Under the pieces are notes generated by a model, which saw only the letters and a list, made by a program, of their open reading frames with translations, searched no databases and was not told the origin of the DNA. Positions 27,737-36,174 of a DNA stretch of 64,000 bases are shown in pieces; the first letter of the stretch is position 1, and every line of letters starts with the position of its first letter. Location: NCBI RefSeq assembly GCF_000775915.1, contig NZ_BBLT01000009.1, positions 1-64,000 of the forward strand, written 5' to 3'. Both the position numbers and the translations under genes were made by a program. This stretch comes from Sporocytophaga myxococcoides. Lineage in GTDB: Bacteria; Bacteroidota; Bacteroidia; Cytophagales; Cytophagaceae.

Positions 27737-30700
27737 CTAATTTTCAGATATTAATTCTTTATTTAACTGAAATTCATCTTTGACACCAGAAATAGTTTTT
27801 TTATTTCGGTATGCAATTTTTGAAATCACTACAAACAAAACAGGTACTATAAATATGGCCAGACCAGTTGCTGCAAGCATTCCTCCAAAGACAGTCCAGC
27901 CAATAGTCTGCCTGGATACAGCTCCTGCGCCTGTCGCAAATACCAAAGGCAAAACTCCTAATATAAATGCAAAAGATGTCATGAGTATCGGACGTAAACG
28001 AAGCCTCACAGCTTCCAGCGTTGCGGCAACTATTTCCATTCCATGGTCTACCCTTTCTTTTGCAAATTCCACTATAAGGATCGCATTTTTAGCTGCAAGT
28101 CCTATTAGCGTAATAAGACCAATCTGTGCATATACGTTATTACTCAGCTTAGGAAGCAATGTAAGCGTAAGTATGGCGCCAAAAGCTCCCAAAGGCACAG
28201 CCAGCATTACAGAGAATGGAACTGACCAGCTTTCATAAAGGGCAGCAAGAAACAGGAATACAAACATAACAGAGAGTGCAAATATATATACTGTAGTTGA
28301 TCCTGATTTGATTTCCTCTCTGCTCAATCCTGAAAATTCGTATCCATATCCTGCTGGTAATACTTGTTCAGCTACTTGTTTTAAAGCTTCAATGGCCTCA
28401 CCGCTGCTATATCCTTCTTTAGGTACTCCATTTATTTCGGCAGACCGGAAAAGATTATAGTGTGACACAACAGGTGCACTTTCAATAACTGTATACGAAA
28501 CAAGTGTGCTTAATGGTATCATCTGACCTTTATTATTTCTTACATAATACTGATCAAGATTATTCATATCTTTTCTATATAATGTATCTGCCTGTGCCAC
28601 CACTCTGAAGGTACGTCCATATGCTGTAAAATCATTGATATACTTTCCTCCCATATAAGTCTGAATGGTACTGAAAACTTCGGTCACTGGCACTCCCATC
28701 AATTCGCACTTTGCTCTGTCTACATTTATTTTATAACCAGGAGCTTTTGCTGTAAAGAAAGTAAAGGCTCTTGCAATTTCAGGTCTTTTGTTGGCTTCCA
28801 TAACAAAAGACTGAACCACTCTTTCAAAACCTTTGATATCATCATTACTTTCTTTTTGCTCCAATACAAAGCTGAAACCGGAAGCATTACCTAAACCAGG
28901 AATTGGCGGTGGAGGGATCACAATGATGTTTGCTTCTTTGATTTCCGAAAAGCCTTTCTGAAGCTGACCAATAATAGCGTCTACCTGCATGGATCTATCC
29001 TTTCTGTCCTTCCATGGTTTTAATTGACAGAATAATGTACCACTATTGGATTTAGATGCGAAGGTGATTGCATTTAATCCTCCAAGTGCAGCATAGTGTT
29101 CAATAGCCGGAATACCATCTATGATGGTCATCATCTTTTTCAGAACAGCAACAGTCCTTGTTGTTGAAGATGCTTCGGGAAGCTCAAATGTAATCATTAA
29201 ACGCCCCTCGTCTTCCGTTGGAATAAAGCCTGTTGGTTTGGCTTTAAACATTCCTACTGTTCCTGCAAAAATACATACTAGTAATACCAGCACTAATGGT
29301 GCTTTCTTAATTGTTTTCTGAACCCCTGAAGAGTACGAGGCAGTGATTCGAGCAAACCAGTTATTGAATTTAAAGAAAAACTTATTCAATCCTTTTGAAT
29401 GTTCATCTAAATGCATTGGCCTTAGGAGCATGGCACATAATGCCGGTGTCAGAGACAAAGCTACAAAAGCGGAAATCAAGACTGAAACTGCAATGGTGAT
29501 GGCAAATTGCTGATACAACCGTCCTACGATACCTGGAACAAACGCTACAGGTACGAATACCGCAGCAAGTATAAGCGCGATCGCAATTACAGGCCCTGAG
29601 ATATCCTTCATGGCTTTAATGGTTGCCGCTTTAGGTGAAAGGCCTTCGTGATCTATATAATGCTGAACAGCTTCTACCACAACAATAGCGTCATCCACAA
29701 CAATTCCAATGGCAAGGACGAATCCAAATAGGGTTAGCGTATTTATTGTAAACCCTAACGGTATAAAGAAAATAAATGTTCCAATAATCGATACTGGTAT
29801 TGCCAGTATGGGAATCAATGTCGCTCTCCAGCTTTGTAAAAAGAGGAATACTACAATTACAACTAATATCAGGGCTTCAACCAGTGTATGTACTACTTCA
29901 TTAATTGAAACATCTACTACTGAAACTGCTTCAAATGGGATTACATATTGTACATCGGAAGGAAATGATTTTTTCAGTTCCTCCATTGCTTTGGTAACTC
30001 CTTCAGCCACTTCCATTGCATTACTTCCGGGAGCCTGATAAATAAGCAGATATGAAGATCTCAGGCCGTCTACAAAGTTATTGTTGGCATAATTGTATTT
30101 TCCAAGTTCTATTCTTGCTACATCTTTCAGATACACAATAGATCCATCCTGAGGTTTGGTGCGGACTACTATATTCTGAAAATCCGCTTCTTTCTCCAAC
30201 ATTCCATTAATCTGGATGGTATATTCAAATGCCTGATCATTGGCTTGGGGAGCGGCTCCGGTAGAACCAGCCGCTACCTGCATATTCTGCTGCTGTAGCT
30301 TGGTAATCACTTCACTTGCAGTGATTCCGTACTGAGCCAGTTTATCCGGTTTTAACCAGACCCGCATACTGAAATTATCAGCTCTGCTAAAGATATCTCC
30401 AACTCCCTTCACTCTTAAGAGAGCATCTTTTATGTAAATATTTACATAGTTGTCAAGGAATTTTATGTCATGTGTACCTTTAGGTGAATACAGAGCAACG
30501 AGCATCAAAATAGAAGGATTACGCTTTCTCACTGTAAGGCCAACTCTTTTAACATCGTCTGGAAGCTGAGGCGTAGCAACGCTCACACGGTTTTGAACAT
30601 CCAGGGTTGCAATATCTACATTTGTACCAACATCAAAGGTCACGTTCATTGTCATACTTCCATCACTCGTTGCATTGGTCTGAATGTATGACATGCCCGG

Positions 30701-30919
30701 AACACCGTTAACCTGCGACTCAATCGGTGTTGTCATAGTACGTTCAACAGTCTGGGCATCCGCTCCTGAAAACGCCCCAGTTACCTGAACCAATGGGGGA
30801 GTTATTTCAGGATATTGACTCACCGGGAGATTAATCAGTGTTAGTATCCCTACGATTGTGATAACAACTGATATAACAATTGCTGTTACCGGTCTTTTAA
30901 TGAATATATCTGCTATCAT
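27737..30919 (-). CDS. RND efflux pump inner-membrane subunit (AcrB/MexB type, HAE1 family)
   Basis: 1060 residues, the usual HAE1 length. TM1 starts at IKRPVTAIVISVVITIVGILTL. Two large periplasmic loops and twelve TM segments are visible. Family marks include the proton-relay Asp pair D409/D410 in GIVVDDAIVVVEAV, SYIQTNATSDGSM, GAAPQANDQAFEYTI, GYSSGEAIEALKQV, GYGYEFSGLSREE and LAAKNAILIVEFAKE. It exports hydrophobic or amphiphilic compounds using the proton gradient, together with the adaptor and TolC-type channel encoded just upstream. Last gene of a three-gene operon. Confidence 0.95.
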   Translation of the reverse strand: MIADIFIKRPVTAIVISVVITIVGILTLINLPVSQYPEITPPLVQVTGAFSGADAQTVERTMTTPIESQVNGVPGMSYIQTNATSDGSMTMNVTFDVGTNVDIATLDVQNRVSVATPQLPDDVKRVGLTVRKRNPSILMLVALYSPKGTHDIKFLDNYVNIYIKDALLRVKGVGDIFSRADNFSMRVWLKPDKLAQYGITASEVITKLQQQNMQVAAGSTGAAPQANDQAFEYTIQINGMLEKEADFQNIVVRTKPQDGSIVYLKDVARIELGKYNYANNNFVDGLRSSYLLIYQAPGSNAMEVAEGVTKAMEELKKSFPSDVQYVIPFEAVSVVDVSINEVVHTLVEALILVVIVVFLFLQSWRATLIPILAIPVSIIGTFIFFIPLGFTINTLTLFGFVLAIGIVVDDAIVVVEAVQHYIDHEGLSPKAATIKAMKDISGPVIAIALILAAVFVPVAFVPGIVGRLYQQFAITIAVSVLISAFVALSLTPALCAMLLRPMHLDEHSKGLNKFFFKFNNWFARITASYSSGVQKTIKKAPLVLVLLVCIFAGTVGMFKAKPTGFIPTEDEGRLMITFELPEASSTTRTVAVLKKMMTIIDGIPAIEHYAALGGLNAITFASKSNSGTLFCQLKPWKDRKDRSMQVDAIIGQLQKGFSEIKEANIIVIPPPPIPGLGNASGFSFVLEQKESNDDIKGFERVVQSFVMEANKRPEIARAFTFFTAKAPGYKINVDRAKCELMGVPVTEVFSTIQTYMGGKYINDFTAYGRTFRVVAQADTLYRKDMNNLDQYYVRNNKGQMIPLSTLVSYTVIESAPVVSHYNLFRSAEINGVPKEGYSSGEAIEALKQVAEQVLPAGYGYEFSGLSREEIKSGSTTVYIFALSVMFVFLFLAALYESWSVPFSVMLAVPLGAFGAILTLTLLPKLSNNVYAQIGLITLIGLAAKNAILIVEFAKERVDHGMEIVAATLEAVRLRLRPILMTSFAFILGVLPLVFATGAGAVSRQTIGWTVFGGMLAATGLAIFIVPVLFVVISKIAYRNKKTISGVKDEFQLNKELISEN

Positions 30920-30943
30920 AAATTAGCTTGTTAAACCCAAAGA

Positions 30944-32077
30944 TTATTTAGCGGAAGTTGTCGGCTTCTCCGTGTTGCTTACCACAGCAGAACCATCACG
31001 CAGTTTTTGTACTCCGTCAACAACAATATCTTCGCCTTCTGACAAGCCATCATAAACAACAATATTATGACCAATGACCGGTCCCGGTTTTATTTTACGT
31101 TGTCTTGCAGTATCCTGATTAACGACATACACAAAGAACTCACCCATTTGCTCAGTCACTGATTTTTGAGGAATGACAGGCAGCTTAGAGGCGTTCTTAT
31201 TTTGGACTCTGATGTTACAGCTCATGCCTGCTCTTAGACTTCTTTGACCATTAGGGAAAGTTAGTCTTACTTTTAAAGTCCCTGTTTGTCTGTCTACAGC
31301 TCTGTCCAGGAAAAGAATTTTTCCAGGGTAGATATAAAGACTTCCATCTGGCAATACGATCGTAAACAAGGAATCAGTTTTAGAGATCTTCCTTTTCTCC
31401 AGTTCAAGAAATCTGTTGATCTCTTTTTCACTGATTACAAAGTCTACTGCAATGGGATCATTGGATGAAATCGTATTGAGCCTGGTCTGACCACCGGTGA
31501 CAAAAGCTCCTTTTTTTACAAGCGATATTCCTATGGTTCCGTCAAACGGAGCATAAATAGTTGCATGTCTCAGATCGGTTTTAGCTCTTAACAATTCTGC
31601 TTCAGCAACTGCAAGCTGATTCTCGGCATTTTCAAGATCTGTTGCAGAATATTCAAGTTTCTGCTGAGTCGCCATCCCTCTTTGTCCAAGTTCACTATAG
31701 CGTTTAGCATCACTTCTTGCTTTTTCAAGGTTTGCTTTGGCAATCTTCACATTGGCTTCAGCCTGTGCGTGGGAAGCTGCATATTTACTCTGTTCAATTT
31801 CATATAGCTTCTGACCTTTTCTTACCAATTGTCCTTCCTGAAAAAAGATGCCTGTTATAAATCCACTCACCTCACTGCTTATTTCCACTTCATCCAGCGC
31901 AACTACATTTCCTGGGTAAAAATTATGATAAACTGCATCTTCAAAATTTACTTTCTGCAGGTTTACTGGAACGTGTATAGCCTGCACATTGGGAGCCGGA
32001 CCTTTACAGGAAAAAGTCAGTATTGTTAGTCCGATTAACAAAAAAGCACCTGAAAATAGATTTCTATTCATATCCAT
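30944..32077 (-). CDS. RND efflux periplasmic adaptor (AcrA/MexA type) lipoprotein
   Basis: 377 residues. A lipobox (LTILTFSC, Cys at ~24) predicts a lipid-anchored periplasmic protein. Lipoyl/barrel-sandwich segments (VALDEVEISSEVSGFI, IYAPFDGTIGISLVKKGAFVTGG) flank a coiled-coil hairpin with Ala/Lys/Glu-rich heptads (~95-165). These are followed by beta-barrel and membrane-proximal domains. The start could be either Met1 or Met3. It lies 24 bases before the pump gene. Confidence 0.93.
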   Translation of the reverse strand: MDMNRNLFSGAFLLIGLTILTFSCKGPAPNVQAIHVPVNLQKVNFEDAVYHNFYPGNVVALDEVEISSEVSGFITGIFFQEGQLVRKGQKLYEIEQSKYAASHAQAEANVKIAKANLEKARSDAKRYSELGQRGMATQQKLEYSATDLENAENQLAVAEAELLRAKTDLRHATIYAPFDGTIGISLVKKGAFVTGGQTRLNTISSNDPIAVDFVISEKEINRFLELEKRKISKTDSLFTIVLPDGSLYIYPGKILFLDRAVDRQTGTLKVRLTFPNGQRSLRAGMSCNIRVQNKNASKLPVIPQKSVTEQMGEFFVYVVNQDTARQRKIKPGPVIGHNIVVYDGLSEGEDIVVDGVQKLRDGSAVVSNTEKPTTSAK

Positions 32078-32150
32078 TGGAGTATATTCTCTTTATTTGT
32101 GTTTTCTTAATTCAACTTGATTTAATAGCTATATGAGGAGGGATTTTTTC

Positions 32151-33515
32151 TTATTTAATAATATTCCCCATTGCCTTGTCATAATCTGCTTTTGAAAGCA
32201 AGGCTCCATATAACGCGTTATAATAACTTGTCTGAGCATCTATTAAAGAAGCTTCTGCTGTGGTTACCTCTATGTTGAGGGCAATCCCATGCTCATACTC
32301 GGCTCTTAGTACCTGTAAGTTTTCTTGAGCAAGATCAAGGTTTCTTTTCTGAATCTTTAATGATTGCATACTGTTCTCCAGATTAATCAATGCCTGATCT
32401 ACTTCCAGGTTAATACCTTTCTCCAACGCCACTTTATTATTATCGATCACCTCTTCTTCTATTCTCTTTTGCTGTACTTTATAGTGTGTAGCAAAACCTG
32501 AAAATATAGGTACTTGCAGCCTTAACCCAACCGAAGAGTATTGATACCAGCGACTACTTTGTGTAAGATTTTCAATCTTGGATGCTGAAGGTGTAAACCC
32601 TGTGGAAGCAACTGCCAGAAGTCTTGGATAATGACCCGCTCTGGTGGCTTGTAAATCTAACTTGCTTAATCTCTTTTGAGACTCAATGATGGAATATTCA
32701 ATCCTGTTTGAATAATTTACTTTTTGCCTGGTATTCAGAATTTGCTCCACTTCCAACAGTACATTTTCCGACAATGAATCTGTGAGAACCAATGGATTCT
32801 CCTCAGGTAAGTTCATCTGATACTTCAAAATTGATCGGCTAAGCGCAACTGCCCTGATTGTCTTTTCCTTCTCTTCTCTCATATTATTAAGACTTACCTC
32901 AATTCTACTCACGTCGATCCTCCTGGCAAGACCCGTTTCATACCGGGCAATGGTTTCTTTGTATAATGAATCCATCCTTTCAAGATTCTTACGGATAGCC
33001 TTCAGTTGTTTCTCATTTACCAACACTCCATAGTAAGCTTTGGTAACATTTACAGTCATATCAATCTGAGACTTTTTTATTGTCTGATCGGCTATCACTT
33101 CCGAAGCATTTGCTGCTTTTAAACCAGAGAAATGAGACATATCAAACAATACCTGAGATGCGGAAAGCGAAGGAACAAGTTGATTAGGTAAAGCAAGTTG
33201 CAAAGGAACAACAGCTCCGGGAGCTGCTGTAGTCATAAGACCAATTCCTCCTTCAAGTATATTTTTCTGTACTTGAAAAAAGTGATTATAATCTGCATTT
33301 GCGCTCACTTGAGGAAGTAATAAAGACCTAACCTCTCCTTTTTTAGCCGAAGTCATGTTTTTTTGTAAAACAGAATTTTTTACTGTAAAGCTATGGTCCA
33401 TAGAATAGTCTATTGCCTCTTTTAATGTAAAAGAAGTTGGACTTTCTGGCAAAGTTTGGGACATGACACTTTTGGTAATACCAATAAAAAAAAGTAAACA
33501 ATAAATAACTCTCAT
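32151..33515 (-). CDS. TolC-family outer-membrane efflux channel
   Basis: 454 residues with a signal peptide (MRVIYCLLFFIGITKSVMSQ). Two TolC/OEP repeats of long helices with inserted barrel strands are seen: LKEAIDYSMDHSFTVKNSVLQ, ANADYNHF, TKAYYGVLVNEKQLKAIRKNLERMDSLYKETIARYETGLARRIDVSRIEVSLNNMR split over the first repeat, and NLDLAQENLQVLRAEYEHG in the second. No lipobox Cys. First gene of the operon, followed by the adaptor and the pump. Confidence 0.93.
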   Translation of the reverse strand: MRVIYCLLFFIGITKSVMSQTLPESPTSFTLKEAIDYSMDHSFTVKNSVLQKNMTSAKKGEVRSLLLPQVSANADYNHFFQVQKNILEGGIGLMTTAAPGAVVPLQLALPNQLVPSLSASQVLFDMSHFSGLKAANASEVIADQTIKKSQIDMTVNVTKAYYGVLVNEKQLKAIRKNLERMDSLYKETIARYETGLARRIDVSRIEVSLNNMREEKEKTIRAVALSRSILKYQMNLPEENPLVLTDSLSENVLLEVEQILNTRQKVNYSNRIEYSIIESQKRLSKLDLQATRAGHYPRLLAVASTGFTPSASKIENLTQSSRWYQYSSVGLRLQVPIFSGFATHYKVQQKRIEEEVIDNNKVALEKGINLEVDQALINLENSMQSLKIQKRNLDLAQENLQVLRAEYEHGIALNIEVTTAEASLIDAQTSYYNALYGALLSKADYDKAMGNIIK

Positions 33516-33525
33516 AAAACAAGTA

Positions 33526-33653
33526 AGTGTAATACACTAATTTTCAACAATATCTTCACTCTTAAGAATTTTCGAACAATAGACCAGAAAAGTTTAGTGA
33601 ATGAATAAACAAATGTAATTTAACTTTTCGACTATTTTAATAATTTGTTCGAA
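33526..33653 (-). promoter_or_regulatory. Efflux-operon control region: -7 box and dyad repeats
   Basis: On the minus strand, TACATTTG (33610-33617) fits the TAnnTTTG -7 box. It is flanked by a long-range inverted repeat, TTCGAACAA (33571-33579) and TTGTTCGAA (33645-33653), each containing the palindrome TTCGAA. A third TTTTCGA is at 33625. A separate 13-bp dyad, AGTGTA-A-TACACT (33526-33538), lies 10 bases from the first ATG. These are plausible repressor sites (TetR type), by inference only. Confidence 0.4.
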
Positions 33654-33787
33654 AAATTTTAAATTAATTATATAAATCACTTTTTATGAGTAAGATGGAC
33701 TTGGATAAGTTTTTTTTTGCGAAATATTATTTGGTTTCCAGAATCAAAAATAAAGGAATACTTATAGGTAATAATAGACTAAAATTA

Positions 33788-33795
33788 TAGTTTTG
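33788..33795 (+). promoter_or_regulatory. Candidate -7 box for 57-residue ORF
   Basis: TAGTTTTG fits TAnnTTTG, 21 bases before the ATG at 33817. No clear -33 element. Confidence 0.35.
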
Positions 33796-33816
33796 GCCTA
33801 TCAATATAATTAGCAT

Positions 33817-33990
33817 ATGTCAGAGGAGTCTCCGTTCAGAAAGGATAAGAAACAAGATCTTGAGAATCAATTAATATATAGAAAATCATTATTAAAAGGC
33901 CAAACAAAAAAGATAGCTCAGGATAATATCAAGCTTAAGGAGAACCTTAGACAGGTTGTGAGAAATTTTCTAAAAAAGGAAGCGGAATAG
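33817..33990 (+). CDS. Small basic helical protein, 57 residues
   Basis: An ATG-to-TAG frame with a promoter-like -7 box just upstream. The product begins MSEESPFRKDKKQD and is dominated by Lys, Glu, Gln and Asn (for example KGQTKKIAQDNIKLKEN). It is predicted to be one or two charged helices with no signal peptide. I recognise no family. Its position in an otherwise empty gap, its codon composition and the promoter suggest a real small gene, but the evidence is modest. Confidence 0.5.
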   Translation: MSEESPFRKDKKQDLENQLIYRKSLLKGQTKKIAQDNIKLKENLRQVVRNFLKKEAE

Positions 33991-34056
33991 CTTTAATAAA
34001 GTGAGAGTCCTGATTTCTGATGACTCCCTTTTGGCAAACTTCGATATATTGATTTT

Positions 34057-35457
34057 TTAAGAAACCATTTTAATATAACTCTCTTTCTCTCCTTCACAAA
34101 CAGGGCAACAATAGGTTTCAGGAAGAAGATTGAATGGCACTCCTGGACTTATACCGGCAACTATATCACCTATAGTCTGATTGTAAATAGTAAAGCAGAT
34201 GGTGCATTGAAAGAGATCTATTTCAGGCTTAAGCATTCTTGGTTTAAGAGGAGCATCGTCTACTTTTTTCTTATTTAACTGAGAATAAAAAATCAGACAT
34301 AGACTTTGAAGCTCTTCGGCCAGTTCACTTTCAGTTATGCTTTCTTCAAATAAAATTAATTCAGAATTTGTAGGATCAAAATCTTCGGTATGAAAAATGG
34401 AATATATGTTCTGAGATTCGTTGAACCTTATGATAATATTTCCATAACTAATTGTTTCTGGAGTACTAATTCCAAAGCAAATCCCATAGGTCCTGATATC
34501 TTTTCTGTCAAAAATATCTACAAGTTTGTTTTTAAGCTCAAGTGCTTTAAGATTCAAATCTGGTAATTGCCAATGCAACTCAAGAGAAGAATGTCTTATA
34601 TTGATCCCATGCTTGCCTAAAAGGACCTCCCATTTTATCCGCTCTTCATCTTTGATATCTTTTATTAGCAGAGATTTCCATGTAGTAAGGTTAATTTTAC
34701 CAATTCTACTCTCATTACATATTTCACAAACATCTAGTATAAACTCAATTGGATATTCATAATTTCTCCTGTAAATACCCAGCCAGTAAACCCCTCCCAT
34801 AGGGTTAAGCCCTTCATAATATGGAATCGATCCCTTTGAAATATTGCAGTTACCATCTATCGTTCTGCTGTTGCTGATAACATCGGTTGTTATCATATTG
34901 AAAAATTCATTAAGATCAGCTGGCTTATTTTTATAATATAATTCCTCTATTTTCTTTGAAAGAAGAGCTACATCATCTATATAAATCAATGCGGGCCAAA
35001 GTTCTCTTTGTGCAAAACCCGGAAGCCGAACGTACAAAAACCAGTAGTTGCGATGGTGAGAAGCAATAAAGTTAAGGTGACCTGTAAAATGTGGAATCAA
35101 CCTTTGCGCCGGATCCGTTATATTTATTTTAAGCTTAGGCTGGTAATCAAATTCCTCCAGGACATCAAAAAATGTATCGGCAGTCACCCAAATTGTAGAG
35201 GGATATAATCCGACGCTTGCTGATGAAGTAACTATATTGCTGTGTTGTCCGGAGGAGGACTCACATAAAAAGCTTAATGATTTAAGATCATCTTTTAGTT
35301 TATCAACTTCTTTAACCGGACAGGTTAAATATATTTCCTGTCTTGAACCGAAATTAATTCCTGAACATTTATGTCCTTTGGCACATAGCGCAATTTTCTC
35401 AAGCTCTCCAGGGGATATTATTCCACCGATTGTTAATATTCTGATTACCTCTTCCAT
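34057..35457 (-). CDS. Nitrite/sulfite-reductase-like ferredoxin-fold protein with C-terminal rubredoxin domain
   Basis: 466 residues. The first ~65 residues (GGIISPGELEKIALCAKGHKCSGINFGSRQEIYLT) resemble a NirA/SIR ferredoxin-like half domain. A second such half seems to lie at ~215-275 (PMGGVYWLGIYRRNYEYP, GKINLTTWKSLLI). The sirohaem/4Fe-4S segment with its CX5C...CX3C ligands is not seen. The last ~52 residues are a rubredoxin: C418-x2-C421 and C451-P-V-C454 with GISPGVPFNLLPE. It sits downstream of the fused nitrate reductase on the same strand and may carry electrons to or from it. An electron-transfer role is inference. A catalytic nitrite-reductase role looks unlikely from the missing ligands. 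Confidence 0.7.
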   Translation of the reverse strand: MEEVIRILTIGGIISPGELEKIALCAKGHKCSGINFGSRQEIYLTCPVKEVDKLKDDLKSLSFLCESSSGQHSNIVTSSASVGLYPSTIWVTADTFFDVLEEFDYQPKLKINITDPAQRLIPHFTGHLNFIASHHRNYWFLYVRLPGFAQRELWPALIYIDDVALLSKKIEELYYKNKPADLNEFFNMITTDVISNSRTIDGNCNISKGSIPYYEGLNPMGGVYWLGIYRRNYEYPIEFILDVCEICNESRIGKINLTTWKSLLIKDIKDEERIKWEVLLGKHGINIRHSSLELHWQLPDLNLKALELKNKLVDIFDRKDIRTYGICFGISTPETISYGNIIIRFNESQNIYSIFHTEDFDPTNSELILFEESITESELAEELQSLCLIFYSQLNKKKVDDAPLKPRMLKPEIDLFQCTICFTIYNQTIGDIVAGISPGVPFNLLPETYCCPVCEGEKESYIKMVS

Positions 35458-35511
35458 AATTCTTTATATGACAGGATTAAGTATTAATTAATGAGTCATT
35501 GCCCACTTTTG

Positions 35512-35758
35512 TTAAAATATAAAATCAGTAGACATAAAGTCAGATTGACGGTCTTTAATAATATCTCTAAACAACTCCTTATTTGCAGGGATTTCTTTGA
35601 CTGCTACCATAGCACGTATACTAAAGGTTCTCAGGGCATCCACTACAGAAAGAGTGCCTTTGAGATACTGGCAATCCATAAGAGTAGTCTGCAGGAATTT
35701 CTTCTTCAACTAGAAATAAGGTTTCCAGATTCCACAAAATCAGATCTTTTATAGTCAT
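35512..35758 (-). pseudogene. Possible frameshifted small gene
   Basis: Two overlapping minus-strand frames both look protein-like in a very AT-rich gap. One runs from the ATG at 35758 (MTIKDLILWNLETLFLVEEE ... SFCSGCPENL, stop at 35621). The other ends at 35512 and contains LSVVDALRTFSIRAMVAVKE and FRDIIKDRQSDFMSTDFIF. A single frameshift would join them into one ~80-residue protein. The second part faintly recalls a SAF-type domain (IRAMVAVKEIPANKELF), but I do not claim the family. It starts 57 bases after the 26-bp palindrome. Low confidence. Confidence 0.3.
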
Positions 35759-35814
35759 AAAATTTTGCTGTTTTGCTCCTGATATTGTTTTAAACAAACA
35801 TAAATAAAAAATGC

Positions 35815-35840
35815 AAAAATAAGTATTAATACTTATTTTT
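35815..35840. promoter_or_regulatory. 26-bp perfect palindrome, candidate operator
   Basis: Half-site AAAAATAAGTATT followed by its exact complement. The half-site AAAAATAAGTA recurs upstream of the nitrate reductase gene (39870-39914). Too AT-rich to be a terminator for a known gene here; a dyad for a homodimeric regulator is more likely. Confidence 0.5.
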
Positions 35841-36084
35841 TTTAACATCAAACTCCTTTATTCACAAAATTTAACAATAGATCCTATTTTTTGTACAAAA
35901 AGACTCATTTTAGCTTACTTTAATTGTATTTTATTTAAATATTCCATCATTACAACCGATTCAACTTAAAAATTAAACAATTTTACAATCTATACACTTT
36001 AAATTTACATTTGTAAACTTATATTACATATCTAAAAATCAATATATTACTCAAAAATAATTTATTTATAACCAAAAATTATAT

Positions 36085-36100
36085 TACGTATTTATACGTA
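36085..36100. promoter_or_regulatory. TACGTA-TTTA-TACGTA repeat
   Basis: Two self-palindromic TACGTA hexamers four bases apart, 75 bases past the nitrate reductase stop. Possibly a protein site; function unknown. Confidence 0.25.
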
Positions 36101-36121
36101 CACAACTATATTTAAAATATA

Positions 36122-36148
36122 AAAGCTACCCGAAACCCAGATAGCTTT
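36122..36148 (-). terminator. Weak terminator after nitrate reductase gene
   Basis: A 7-bp stem (AAAGCTA / TAGCTTT) with a 13-nt loop. On the minus strand it is followed by TATATTTT, 27 bases past the stop. Confidence 0.45.
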
Positions 36149-36174
36149 CATTTATTCATTAAAACCAAAACAAT

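Larger units (their letters stand above)
35458..36174. other. 717-bp intergenic region of the nitrate cluster
   Basis: Very AT-rich. It holds a possible broken gene (35512-35758), a 26-bp perfect palindrome (35815-35840), a TACGTA-TTTA-TACGTA repeat (36085-36100) and a terminator-like hairpin (36122-36148). AAGTATTAATT at 35480-35490, 23 bases upstream of the rubredoxin-protein ATG, repeats half of the palindrome core. Confidence 0.5.

Noticed and set aside
27780-28238. 152-residue plus-strand ORF antisense to the RND pump
   Set aside because: Antisense shadow; the pump frame carries all conserved motifs.
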